Of a stretch of DNA of 64,000 bases, positions 42,622 through 49,602 are shown piece after piece (within the stretch, counting starts at the first letter, position 1; each line of letters opens with the position of its first letter). The notes below the pieces were generated by a model. The model saw nothing but the letters and a program-made list of their open reading frames with translations. It had not been told where the DNA came from and made no database searches. Made by a program: the position numbers and the translations under genes. The stretch covers positions 1-64,000 of the forward strand of contig JAUNOC010000002.1 of assembly GCA_030531205.1 (NCBI GenBank), written 5' to 3'. The stretch comes from Phascolarctobacterium sp. (GTDB taxonomy: Bacteria > Bacillota > Negativicutes > Acidaminococcales > Acidaminococcaceae).

Positions 42622-42706
42622 GGACAGGTTCCCGAGTGGTTAAAGGGAGCAGACTGTAAATCTGCCGCGTTTCGCTTCGTTGGTTCGAATCCAACCCTGT
42701 CCACCA
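42622..42706 (+). tRNA. tRNA-Tyr (GTA)
   Basis: 85 nt including encoded CCA. Acceptor GGACAGG/CCTGTCC, anticodon loop CTGTAAA with GTA, and a long variable arm (class II), as expected for bacterial tRNA-Tyr. First of four tRNAs in one transcript. Confidence 0.95.
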
Positions 42707-42710
42707 ACAT

Positions 42711-42785
42711 CGCGGGGTGGAGAAGTGGTATCTCGTCAGGCTCATAACCTGAAGACCGGTGGTTCAAATCCGCCCCCCGCAACCA
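42711..42785 (+). tRNA. Initiator tRNA-fMet (CAT)
   Basis: 75 nt with CCA. The acceptor has the C1-A72 mismatch (CGCGGGG against CCCCGCA) and A11-U24 in the D stem (GAGA/TCTC), both marks of the initiator. The anticodon stem is TCAGG/CCTGA around CTCATAA, so the usual three G-C pairs are reduced to two, with A29-U41 in place of G29-C41. Confidence 0.9.
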
Positions 42786-42794
42786 AGTTTTTAG

Positions 42795-42870
42795 GCTGAT
42801 GTAGCTCAGTCGGCAGAGCGTATCCTTGGTAAGGATAAGGTCACCAGTTCAATCCTGGTCATCAGCTCCA
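42795..42870 (+). tRNA. tRNA-Thr (GGT)
   Basis: 76 nt with CCA. Acceptor GCTGATG/CATCAGC, anticodon loop TTGGTAA giving GGT, normal T arm CCAGTTCAATCCTGG. Confidence 0.95.
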
Positions 42871-42875
42871 TTTAT

Positions 42876-42952
42876 GGCGGCATAGCTCAGTTGGCTAGAG
42901 CAAACGGTTCATACCCGTTGTGTCCGCGGTTCAAATCCGTGTGCCGCTACCA
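42876..42952 (+). tRNA. tRNA-Met (CAT), elongator type
   Basis: 77 nt with CCA. Acceptor GGCGGCA/TGCCGCT (G1-U72 wobble), anticodon loop TTCATAC with CAT, stem AACGG/CCGTT. Lacks the initiator marks of the neighbouring fMet gene. A lysidine-modified tRNA-Ile2 also carries CAT and cannot be fully excluded by eye. Confidence 0.85.
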
Positions 42953-42960
42953 GAAAATCA

Positions 42961-42990
42961 TCCCCTGCAACAGCGGGGGATTTATTTTAT
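42961..42990 (+). terminator. Terminator of the tRNA cluster
   Basis: TCCCCTGC/GCGGGGGA stem (one U-G pair), AACA loop, T-rich tail. Confidence 0.85.
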
Positions 42991-43004
42991 CAGGAATCAG
43001 GAGT

Positions 43005-43135
43005 CAGTGATGAGGGAAGATAATGCGTAATGCGTAATTAGCAATGCGTAATTGAGGTAATATGCTCCTGTGATTATAGCAGGATAGTAAGCATAGAGCG
43101 GACTTTGCTATTTTAATCCGAGGAACTTCTTAACG
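43005..43135. repeat. Interspersed repeat copy between tRNAs and rpmG
   Basis: Three TGCGTAAT-type units, core variant ATGCTCCTGTGATTATA (43062-43078), then GCAGGATAGTAAGCATAGAGCGGAC, the second flank variant also seen at 12.95 and 48.83 kb. No ORF. Confidence 0.6.
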
Positions 43136-43173
43136 CAATTTTGAGTTTTCAACTTTTAATTTTTAATTTTTTC

Positions 43174-43202
43174 TTGACATATACTTGTATATATGGTATC
43201 TT
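43174..43202 (+). promoter_or_regulatory. Promoter of the rpmG-secE-nusG-rpl operon
   Basis: Perfect TTGACA (43174-43179), 17-nt spacer, TATCTT (43197-43202), about 55 nt before rpmG. Confidence 0.8.
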
Positions 43203-43257
43203 ATTAAGGCAACAAATTTTGTTGCTCTTTTAATTTGCGCTAAGCGAGGTGTAAAAA

Positions 43258-43407
43258 ATGCGTGATTATGTAACTTTGGAATGCACAGAGTGCAAACAAA
43301 GAAATTATCAGACTAAGAAAAATAAGAAGAACGACCCGGATCGCATTGAGTTGCAAAAGTATTGCAAGTTTTGCAAGAAACATACTTTGCACAAAGAAAC
43401 GAAGTAA
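43258..43407 (+). CDS. rpmG: 50S ribosomal protein L33
   Basis: A 49-aa ribosomal protein: starts [16 protein letters not shown], ends [15 protein letters not shown], with CTEC and CKFC forming the zinc site. GCGAGGTG precedes the ATG at 43258. Its place directly before secE and nusG is standard in Firmicutes. Confidence 0.96.
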   Translation: MRDYVTLECTECKQRNYQTKKNKKNDPDRIELQKYCKFCKKHTLHKETK

Positions 43408-43428
43408 TCGTTCTTAAGGAGAATCACT

Positions 43429-43611
43429 GTGAGTGGCTTAATTGACTTTATCCGTGGAACAATTGAAGAACTGAAAAAAGTAACTTGGCCCACGAAGAAG
43501 GAAGCCATCAACAGCACCATAGTGGTGCTCATAGCTGTGGTATTCTGTTCGGTGCTGATTTGGGTAGTTGACACATTGCTCAGTATTGGTTTCCGTCTGA
43601 TTATGCAGTGA
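43429..43611 (+). CDS. secE: Protein translocase subunit SecE
   Basis: A 60-aa single-span SecE with the amphipathic FIRGTIEELKKVTWPTKKEA segment (8-27) and one membrane helix (about 32-55). Stabilises SecY in the translocon. GTG start with AAGGAG 8-13 nt upstream. Confidence 0.96.
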   Translation: MSGLIDFIRGTIEELKKVTWPTKKEAINSTIVVLIAVVFCSVLIWVVDTLLSIGFRLIMQ

Positions 43612-43629
43612 TTGTAAGGAGAATGTTTC

Positions 43630-44172
43630 ATGGGTGAAAAACATTGGTATGTTGTGCATACCTATTCCGGTTATGAAAACAGAGTTCAGGATAATCTGAT
43701 GCGTAAGGTGGAATCACTTGGCATGCAGGACCGTGTGTTGCGTGCCGTTGTTCCTATGGAAAACGTAGTTGAGGAAAAGAACGGCAAACGGGTTATCGTG
43801 CAAAGAAAACTCTACCCCGGTTATGTCTTGGTGGAAATGGTGGTGGAGCCCGATACCTGGTACGCAGTGCGTAACACTCCGGGTGTTACTGGCTTTGTAG
43901 GTTCAGAAAAAGTTCCCGTTCCCTTGACGGACAGCGAAGCAGAACGGCTTTTGCGTTCTATCGGGGTTGAGATTGAGGACAAACGGGAGAAAATTGAAAT
44001 TAAAGTTAAAGTCGGCGAAAATGTACGTATCCGTGAAGGTGCCTTCACAGATTTCATTGGCAAAGTTCTTGAAATCAATGAAAGCCGTGGTACCATCACC
44101 GTGTCCATTGATATGTTTGGACGCGAAACCCGTGCAGAAGTTGACTATTTCCAAATTGAAGAAATTCAGTAA
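43630..44172 (+). CDS. nusG: Transcription termination/antitermination protein NusG
   Basis: A 180-aa NusG. N-terminal NGN domain ([24 protein letters not shown] near 64; [11 protein letters not shown] near 88) and C-terminal KOW domain ([18 protein letters not shown]). Binds RNA polymerase and couples transcription to ribosomes or Rho. Normal length and context. Confidence 0.97.
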   Translation: MGEKHWYVVHTYSGYENRVQDNLMRKVESLGMQDRVLRAVVPMENVVEEKNGKRVIVQRKLYPGYVLVEMVVEPDTWYAVRNTPGVTGFVGSEKVPVPLTDSEAERLLRSIGVEIEDKREKIEIKVKVGENVRIREGAFTDFIGKVLEINESRGTITVSIDMFGRETRAEVDYFQIEEIQ

Positions 44173-44186
44173 AAGGAGGTGAAACA

Positions 44187-44612
44187 ATGCCGAAAAAGGT
44201 TGTCAAGGTAGTAAAGTTACAGGTTCCCGGTGGCAAGGCTACTCCGGCACCCCCGGTTGGTCCCGCACTTGGCCAGGCAGGTATTAACATCATGGCCTTT
44301 GTAAAGGATTTCAACGCTCGTACCGCACAACAAGCAGGACTTTTGATTCCTGTTGAAATCAGCGTATTCGAGGACCGTTCCTTTACCTTTATCACCAAGA
44401 CCCCGCCGGCTTCTGTATTGCTTTTGAAAGCAGCAGGACTGGAAAAAGCGTCCGGTACCCCTAACAAGGTAAAGGTTGCAAAAGTGGGACGCGAAAAGGT
44501 GCGTGAAATCGCACAGTTGAAGATGGCGGACCTGAACGCGGGCAGTGTTGAAGCAGCAATGCGTATGGTTGAAGGCACAGCCCGTTCTATGGGGATTACC
44601 ATCGAAGGATGA
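44187..44612 (+). CDS. rplK: 50S ribosomal protein L11
   Basis: A 141-aa L11: [38 protein letters not shown], and the C-terminal rRNA-binding domain with [33 protein letters not shown] 6 nt before the ATG. Confidence 0.98.
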   Translation: MPKKVVKVVKLQVPGGKATPAPPVGPALGQAGINIMAFVKDFNARTAQQAGLLIPVEISVFEDRSFTFITKTPPASVLLLKAAGLEKASGTPNKVKVAKVGREKVREIAQLKMADLNAGSVEAAMRMVEGTARSMGITIEG

Positions 44613-44654
44613 GCAGTGGGAGGCGAAAGCCGTTAATACCACAAGGAGGAAAAA

Positions 44655-45347
44655 ATGGGTAAAAAGTATGATGACGCTTTAAAGCTGATTGAAGCGGACA
44701 AACTCTACAGCCCGAAAGAGGCAGTAGGACTTGTTAAGAAAACTTCCGTAACGAAGTTTGACAGCAGTGTGGAATTAGCAGTTCGTTTGGGTGTTGACCC
44801 CAAATATCCTGACCAACAAGTTCGTGGTGCAATGGTTCTTCCTAACGGCACAGGCAAAACTAAAAAAGTTTTGGTATTTGCCAAAGGCCCCAAAGAGCAA
44901 GAAGCATTGGCAGCAGGTGCGGACTTCGTAGGCGGAGACGAATTAGCAGCCAAAATCAAAGGCGGTTGGATGGACTTTGATGTTTGCGTAGCGACCCCGG
45001 ATATGATGGGTGTTGTGGGCAAATTAGGCAAAGTTTTGGGCCCCCGTGGTTTGATGCCTAACCCCAAGGTTGGCACCGTAACTATGGATGTAACCAAAGC
45101 AGTCAACGAAATCAAATCCGGTAAGGTTGAGTACCGTTGCGACAAAGCAGGCAATGTACAAGTAATCATCGGTAAAGTAAGTTTTGATGAAGCAAAACTC
45201 TTGGAAAACTACCTCGCATTGGTAGATACCCTGATTAAGGTTAAACCTTCCGGCGCTAAAGGCACCTATATCAAGAGTGTAACCCTCAGCACCACAATGG
45301 GACCTGGGGTTAAGATTGACACATTGAAAGCTAACAGCGACAAATAA
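44655..45347 (+). CDS. rplA: 50S ribosomal protein L1
   Basis: A 230-aa L1 with [20 protein letters not shown] start, the [15 protein letters not shown] signature (about 129-143), and the [20 protein letters not shown] segment. It forms the L1 stalk and can autoregulate the rplKA message. Normal length. Confidence 0.98.
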   Translation: MGKKYDDALKLIEADKLYSPKEAVGLVKKTSVTKFDSSVELAVRLGVDPKYPDQQVRGAMVLPNGTGKTKKVLVFAKGPKEQEALAAGADFVGGDELAAKIKGGWMDFDVCVATPDMMGVVGKLGKVLGPRGLMPNPKVGTVTMDVTKAVNEIKSGKVEYRCDKAGNVQVIIGKVSFDEAKLLENYLALVDTLIKVKPSGAKGTYIKSVTLSTTMGPGVKIDTLKANSDK

Positions 45348-45349
45348 CC

Positions 45350-45500
45350 ATTCAAACTAAATCAGAAGATAATCGGGCCAAAGACAACAGGTATCGCAAG
45401 ATGTAAGCAAGGCGCCTGTCGAGGCCGGAGAAGGATATATACCACTGACCTCCGGCTCTGGCCGAAGGTCTTTTTGATTAACAAAATCAGTAAAGGAGGT
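45350..45500 (+). ncRNA. L10 leader, rplJL autoregulatory RNA
   Basis: The 160-nt gap between rplA and rplJ contains a structured leader. GGCCGGAG (45422-45429) pairs with CTCCGGC and the adjacent GGCC (45450-45465), followed by GGTCTTTTTGATT, an attenuator-like run. In Firmicutes the L10-L12 complex binds this leader (Rfam L10_leader) to control rplJL. I identify it from position and hairpin, not from a covariance search. Confidence 0.75.
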
Positions 45501-45507
45501 AAAGTAT

Positions 45508-46032
45508 ATGGCAGTAAGACCGGAAAAAGCAGCAAAAGTTGCCGAAATTAAGGAATTGCTTGAAAGTTCCAAAGCGGTGATTTTGGTTGACTTTAAAGGT
45601 TTGACCGTTGCAGAAGATACCGCTCTCCGTGCGAAAATGCGTGAAGCCGGTGTAAAATACACCGTAGCAAAGAATACCTTCATTGGCATTGCCGCAAAGG
45701 AAGCAGGCATTGAAGGCATGGACGTAGCTTTGGCACAAAACACAGCTATTGCATGTGCTCCGGAAGATCCGGTTGCAGTGGCCAAAATTGTTAGTGAATT
45801 CGTTAAATCTACGAATAAATTAAAGGTTAAACTGGCAGTACTTGACGGTGCAGTTGTAGATGCAAAAGCGGTTTCCGCATTGGCAAACCTGCCCCCGAAA
45901 GAAGTCTTGCTGGGCAAAATGCTTGGCAGTATGCAAGCCCCGGTTACAGGGTTTGTACGTGTTCTCAATGGTACACTCTCCAAGGTGGTTTATGCTTTGG
46001 AAGCAGTACGCAAACAAAAAGAATCCGCATAA
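45508..46032 (+). CDS. rplJ: 50S ribosomal protein L10
   Basis: A 174-aa L10: AVRPEKAAKVAEIKELLESS start, VILVDFKGLTVAEDTALRAK, YTVAKNTFIGIAAKEAG, and a C-terminal helix that binds L12 dimers. AAAGGAGG upstream. Follows its autoregulatory leader. Confidence 0.97.
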   Translation: MAVRPEKAAKVAEIKELLESSKAVILVDFKGLTVAEDTALRAKMREAGVKYTVAKNTFIGIAAKEAGIEGMDVALAQNTAIACAPEDPVAVAKIVSEFVKSTNKLKVKLAVLDGAVVDAKAVSALANLPPKEVLLGKMLGSMQAPVTGFVRVLNGTLSKVVYALEAVRKQKESA

Positions 46033-46071
46033 GCGGCAAATTATTTTTAAGAAAATTGGAGGATTTTAAAA

Positions 46072-46446
46072 ATGGATAAGGCACAAATTATTGAAGCTAT
46101 TGAAAAAATGACCGTTCTGGAATTGGCTGAACTGGTTAAAGAATTGGAAGAAAAATTTGGTGTTAGCGCTGCTGCTCCCGTTGCAGTTGCTGCTGCTCCT
46201 GCTGCTGGCGGTGCTGCTGCCGGTGGTGAAGAAAAGAGCGAATTTGACGTAATCTTGGCTGAAGCTGGCGGCGCAAAGATTAACGTTATTAAAGTTGTTC
46301 GTGAAGCAACTGGCTTGGGCTTGAAGGAAGCAAAAGATTTGGTTGACGGCGCTCCCAAACCCATTAAAGAGAAAGTAAGCAAAGCAGACGCTGAAGCTTT
46401 GAAGAAGAAATTGGAAGAAGCTGGCGCTAAAGTTGAATTGAAATAA
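46072..46446 (+). CDS. rplL: 50S ribosomal protein L7/L12
   Basis: A 124-aa L12: N-terminal dimerisation helix pair ([20 protein letters not shown]), Ala/Gly hinge (about 36-56), C-terminal domain [25 protein letters not shown] and [11 protein letters not shown]. Recruits translation factors. It is followed by a strong terminator and larA, not by rpoB as in most bacteria. Confidence 0.98.
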   Translation: MDKAQIIEAIEKMTVLELAELVKELEEKFGVSAAAPVAVAAAPAAGGAAAGGEEKSEFDVILAEAGGAKINVIKVVREATGLGLKEAKDLVDGAPKPIKEKVSKADAEALKKKLEEAGAKVELK

Positions 46447-46464
46447 GCTACGCTTCAAAATTGT

Positions 46465-46510
46465 AAAAAACCACCTTATATTGCAATATAAGGTGGTTTT
46501 TTGCTATAAT
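46465..46510 (+). promoter_or_regulatory. Perfect 38-bp terminator palindrome overlapping the larA promoter
   Basis: 46465-46502 is a perfect inverted repeat (ACCACCTTATATTG and its complement, flanked by six A and six T) ending the rplL transcript. The TTGCAA at its centre (46481-46486), an 18-nt spacer and TATAAT (46505-46510) form the promoter of larA. Confidence 0.8.
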
Positions 46511-46549
46511 ATAAGAGATGAATACAATAAACTAAAAGGAGGGCTGAAA

Positions 46550-47821
46550 ATGAAAAAATATACTTATGCCTACGGACGGGGAACAATGGATTTTGAAGTG
46601 GAGGAATCTAAAGTTCTGAAAGAAATCCGCACCAAAGAATTTCCCGTAATCAAAGACATTAAATCTGCAGTGCTGGATGCTATCAACCATCCCAGCGGCG
46701 GCAAATCATTGGCGAAAAAAATTAAACCCGGTGATACGGTGGCCTTTATATGCAATGACCCCACAAGGGTGGCGAACAGTTTTGATTTTATGCCCATTTT
46801 GGTTAACGAAATGAACCGGCTGGGGGTGAAGGACGAGGATATGAAGATTGTCTTTGCCCTGGGAACCCACCGGCTTATGACGGAAGAAGAAATGAAAGAA
46901 AGTGTAGGGGCGGAAGTGGCAGGCCGTCTTAAAATGATTAATTCCAATGCCAAGATTAAAGAGGACTTTGAATTTCAGGGTACTACCAGCCGTGGCACGG
47001 ATGTGTGGATTCATAAAGAAATCTGTCATGTTGACCATGTAATTCTGACCGGTACCATTGTGCATCATTATTTTTCCGGCTATGGTGGCGGCCGCAAAGC
47101 TATTATGCCCGGCTGTGCCTTGTGGGAAACCGTACGTCATAACCATTCCTTTATGTTGGACCCCAGATCAGGATTGGGAAAGGCGGAGGGCAATCCGGTT
47201 TATGACGACCAGATGGAATCTGTGGCACTCTTTGCCAAAGGACGGGATCTGTTCCTGTTCAACGCTATTTTGAATGCCAAGCATGAATTTTTGAAAATCT
47301 TTGCCGGTGACTATATTGCGGCACACAAAGAGGCCTGCAAGTTTGTGGATGAAGTATATGGAGTGCCCATTAACAAGGAAGCAGATGTAGTTATCGTTTC
47401 CTGCGGCGGCTATCCAAAGGATATCAATGTATATCAAATGCAAAAAACAATGGACAATGCCCAACTGGCAGTCCGCAAGGGCGGCGTGGTTATTCTTTTG
47501 GCAGAATGCGAAGAAGGAAGCGGCAGTGCCATTTTGGAAGAAACCTTTAAGCGGTTGGGTTCGGCGGAAGCCATTGAGACAGAATTAAGGAAGAACTTTG
47601 AAATCGGCGCCAACAAAGCATGGGCAGTAAGCCGGCTGATGGTGAAAGCAGATTATGTGCTGGTAAGCGGTTTGGATAAAGCAATGGCAAAACAGTTTTT
47701 GTTTGCGGACTGTGTGGATACAGTGGCAAAAGCATTGGAATATGCGGAGAAGAAATTAGGCAAGGATTACAGTGTGATTCTCATGCCGGAAGGCAGTTTG
47801 ACAGTACCGCTCTTAAAATAA
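46550..47821 (+). CDS. larA: LarA-family nickel-dependent lactate racemase/epimerase
   Basis: A 423-aa protein of the LarA (DUF2088) family, which uses a nickel-pincer nucleotide to racemise lactate or related 2-hydroxyacids. Seen: DPTR near 76, FALGTHRLMT near 103 with the catalytic His, VHHYFSGYGGGRKAIMPG (about 170-187) with the pincer Lys, and HNHSF near 197. The cofactor-making genes larB, larC and larE are not nearby. Substrate may differ from lactate, as the family is diverse. AAAGGAGG precedes the ATG at 46550; upstream in-frame codons lie inside the promoter. Confidence 0.85.
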   Translation: MKKYTYAYGRGTMDFEVEESKVLKEIRTKEFPVIKDIKSAVLDAINHPSGGKSLAKKIKPGDTVAFICNDPTRVANSFDFMPILVNEMNRLGVKDEDMKIVFALGTHRLMTEEEMKESVGAEVAGRLKMINSNAKIKEDFEFQGTTSRGTDVWIHKEICHVDHVILTGTIVHHYFSGYGGGRKAIMPGCALWETVRHNHSFMLDPRSGLGKAEGNPVYDDQMESVALFAKGRDLFLFNAILNAKHEFLKIFAGDYIAAHKEACKFVDEVYGVPINKEADVVIVSCGGYPKDINVYQMQKTMDNAQLAVRKGGVVILLAECEEGSGSAILEETFKRLGSAEAIETELRKNFEIGANKAWAVSRLMVKADYVLVSGLDKAMAKQFLFADCVDTVAKALEYAEKKLGKDYSVILMPEGSLTVPLLK

Positions 47822-47955
47822 TGCGTAATCTAATTAAGAATTAGGAATGCAGAATTAAGAATGATAGTAAGATGTTCCGGTGATTATAATCGGGAATTTT
47901 CGCAAAGCGAAAATTGTCCATAATTATTCATTACTCATTATTAATTATTCATTAT
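47822..47955. repeat. Interspersed repeat copy downstream of larA
   Basis: AATTAAGAATTAGGAATG-type array, core variant ATGTTCCGGTGATTATA (47871-47887), the TTTTCGC/GCGAAAA hairpin (47897-47913), then CCATAATTATTCATTACTC (47918-47936). Left and right arrays are mutually inverted. Same arrangement as at 7360-7500. Confidence 0.65.
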
Positions 47956-47996
47956 AAAAAAAAACTCACTGCCACAGGCAGTGAGTTTTTTTTTTA
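47956..47996. terminator. Bidirectional terminator between larA and unknown gene
   Basis: AAAACTCACTGCC/GGCAGTGAGTTTT stem with a 3-nt loop, A run left and T run right; the stop codon of the minus-strand gene lies in the T run. Confidence 0.9.
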
Positions 47997-48581
47997 TAAT
48001 GGTGCTCCGTGTATAATTTCAATCTTTACACAGTTAAAATCAATCATATTCGTAATGTGCGGTTTGACCCAGTCGGGTTTTTGATAGGAGCGGGGCAGGG
48101 TGGCGAGGCAATAGGCGGTGGCATCGTTCTCCGGGATTTGTTCCTTCTCTTTTGCCAGTCGCCGTGCTACAAAGCGTGCCACTTGTAAGACAGCGGCGGC
48201 TTCGTCAACAGGGTCGTCTGTTGCCAGTTCAAGGGTCTGCAGCATTGCGGTATAGGCCTTTTTCATTTTATCGGTGACTTTTTTTGCTTCTTGCTTGTCA
48301 GTCCGTGTAGCGGAAATGTCTTGTTGCAAGTCCGTGTCGTTCTCTAAAAATATGTTGGTACGGTAGGTGCTTAAAGAGAGTTTTGCTTGCTTGTAATCTT
48401 CTTCTGTCCAGTTGTAGGGCAGGTTGATACTATTATCAAGAGCGGTTTTAATTTCACGAGGGGTGTGGGAAGAGGTGCGTGATTTTCCCAATTCCCATGT
48501 TCTAAAAATCTTGTCCGCCGCTTCCTGAAGTTTTTTCTTTAAGCGATAACGCTTGCAATAATCGCTGTTTGAAATTCTCAT
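47994..48581 (-). CDS. Hypothetical protein, no recognised domain
   Basis: A 195-aa soluble, charged, mostly helical protein that I do not recognise. It starts RISNSDYCKRYRLKKKLQEAAD and has a middle DNDTDLQQD-like acidic stretch and a helix rich in K, A and E (about 95-150). TTAGGAGG lies 11 nt before the ATG, so translation is credible. A paired-palindrome repeat stands directly upstream (48615-48661), where its promoter should be. Possibly an accessory gene. Confidence 0.6.
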   Translation of the reverse strand: MRISNSDYCKRYRLKKKLQEAADKIFRTWELGKSRTSSHTPREIKTALDNSINLPYNWTEEDYKQAKLSLSTYRTNIFLENDTDLQQDISATRTDKQEAKKVTDKMKKAYTAMLQTLELATDDPVDEAAAVLQVARFVARRLAKEKEQIPENDATAYCLATLPRSYQKPDWVKPHITNMIDFNCVKIEIIHGAPL

Positions 48582-48614
48582 TTTAAAAAATCCTCCTAAA
48601 ACACTAAAATTCAG

Positions 48615-48705
48615 TTTTCAATCTGTCAACAGATTCATTCAATGTGGCGACAGATTGAAAACCGATTTTCACGCTTTTGATTGCGTTTTTCTGACGGGTA
48701 AATTA
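48615..48705. repeat. Palindrome pair AATCTGTC type with conserved tail
   Basis: AATCTGTCAACAGATT (48620-48635) has 7-bp perfect arms. TTTTCAATCTGTC (48615-48627) and GACAGATTGAAAA (48649-48661) form a perfect 13-bp inverted repeat around it. The following tail (48659-48700, AAAACCGATTTTCACGC then TTGCGTTTTTCTGACG) matches that after the pair at 28533-28569. Lies upstream of the minus-strand unknown gene. Confidence 0.7.
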
Positions 48706-48744
48706 TAAATCATTTGTTTTGAAGAGGCAAGAGGGAATTGAAAT

Positions 48745-49025
48745 TAATGAGTAATTAGTAATGAGTAATTTTAGAATAAATGTCAAAGAACAAAGAGCAA
48801 AGAACAAATGTGGTAATATGTTCCTGTGATTATAGTAGGAAAGTTAGCATAGTGCGAACCTTGCCCTCTTGGTGAAGAGGGTGGCTTGCCTAAAGGAACA
48901 AAGAAAGTCAAGACGGGTGATTGTACACTTCGCAGTTCTCAATTCTCAGTCGCCCACCGAATAAACCTATCGGCGACAGCCCCTTCACCAAGGGGCCTTA
49001 AGTTCGCATTAAGCGGACTTATTTT
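48745..49025. mobile_element. Non-autonomous copy of the DUF559-type element
   Basis: Gene-free interval before mraZ. Left arm: AT-rich array, core ATGTTCCTGTGATTATA (48819-48835), GTAGGAAAGTTAGCATAGTGCG, and CCCTCTTGGTGAAGAGGG (48864-48881). Right arm: GTTCTCAATTCTCAGTCGC (48933-48951), CGACAGCCCCTTCACCAAGG (48972-48991), TTAAGTTCGCATT, as in the DUF559 element at 3740-3812. The space between the arms is only about 50 nt, so the gene is missing. A small ORF here is an artefact of the repeat. Confidence 0.65.
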
Positions 49026-49067
49026 TGTGTCTTTTTCAAAATCCTCCAAAAAAATGAAAAAAAATGC

Positions 49068-49128
49068 TTGCATTTGAAAAAAAGTGGTAGTATAATGAGA
49101 CAAAATGGTTGAAAGTGGAAGAAAGTGG
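49068..49128 (+). promoter_or_regulatory. mraZ promoter with MraZ-type operator repeats
   Basis: TTGCAT (49068-49073), 17-nt spacer, TATAAT (49091-49096). Downstream stand AAAATGG (49102), AAAGTGG (49112) and AAAGTGG (49122) at exact 10-nt steps, and another AAAGTGG lies at 49081. Phased GTGG repeats are the known binding pattern of MraZ, which represses its own dcw promoter. Confidence 0.85.
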
Positions 49129-49165
49129 ATTTTAACTAAATCGGCCGGAAAAGGAGGTGGCGCTT

Positions 49166-49597
49166 ATGTTTAACGGTGAATATGCCCATACGATTGACGA
49201 TAAGGGCCGCTTCACTATGCCTACAAAGTTGCGTGATGCTTTGCGGGACGGTTTTTATATTACCAGAGGTCTGGACGGCTGTTTGAATATGTATGACAGT
49301 GAGCAGTGGAAAGTTTTTGAAGCAAAACTTGCTGCTTTGCCTACCACTAACAAGAGCGCCAGGGATTTTGTCCGTTTCTTTGTCAGCGGTGCGGTGGACA
49401 GTGCTTATGATAAGCAGGGGCGTGTGCTTTTGCCGCCAAATTTGCGTGAATATGCTAAGTTGGACAAGGATATTATTATTGCCGGTGTGATTACCCACTG
49501 TGAGATTTGGGATGCTGTGGCATGGCAGGAGAAACAGAAGGGTGTTGTGGGCAATATTGAAGAACTGACGGAGCAGATGTCCGATTTTGGTGTTTGA
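49166..49597 (+). CDS. mraZ: Transcriptional regulator MraZ
   Basis: A 143-aa protein with two AbrB-like SpoVT/MraZ domains: FNGEYAHTIDDKGRFTMPTKLRDAL (2-26) and AYDKQGRVLLPPNLREYAKLDKDI (about 79-102). It binds phased GTGG repeats at the head of the dcw cluster. ATG 49166 has AAGGAGGTGG 6 nt upstream. Confidence 0.95.
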   Translation: MFNGEYAHTIDDKGRFTMPTKLRDALRDGFYITRGLDGCLNMYDSEQWKVFEAKLAALPTTNKSARDFVRFFVSGAVDSAYDKQGRVLLPPNLREYAKLDKDIIIAGVITHCEIWDAVAWQEKQKGVVGNIEELTEQMSDFGV

Positions 49598-49602
49598 GTG
49601 CT

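Noticed and set aside
45350-45507. Small gene between rplA and rplJ
   Set aside because: A minus-strand ORF crosses it, but position and hairpins fit the L10 leader RNA and there is no plus-strand ORF with a start signal.
48886-49077. Small plus-strand ORF of 63 codons before mraZ
   Set aside because: Lies entirely in the repeat element; its residues are translated repeat arms and it has no ribosome binding site.
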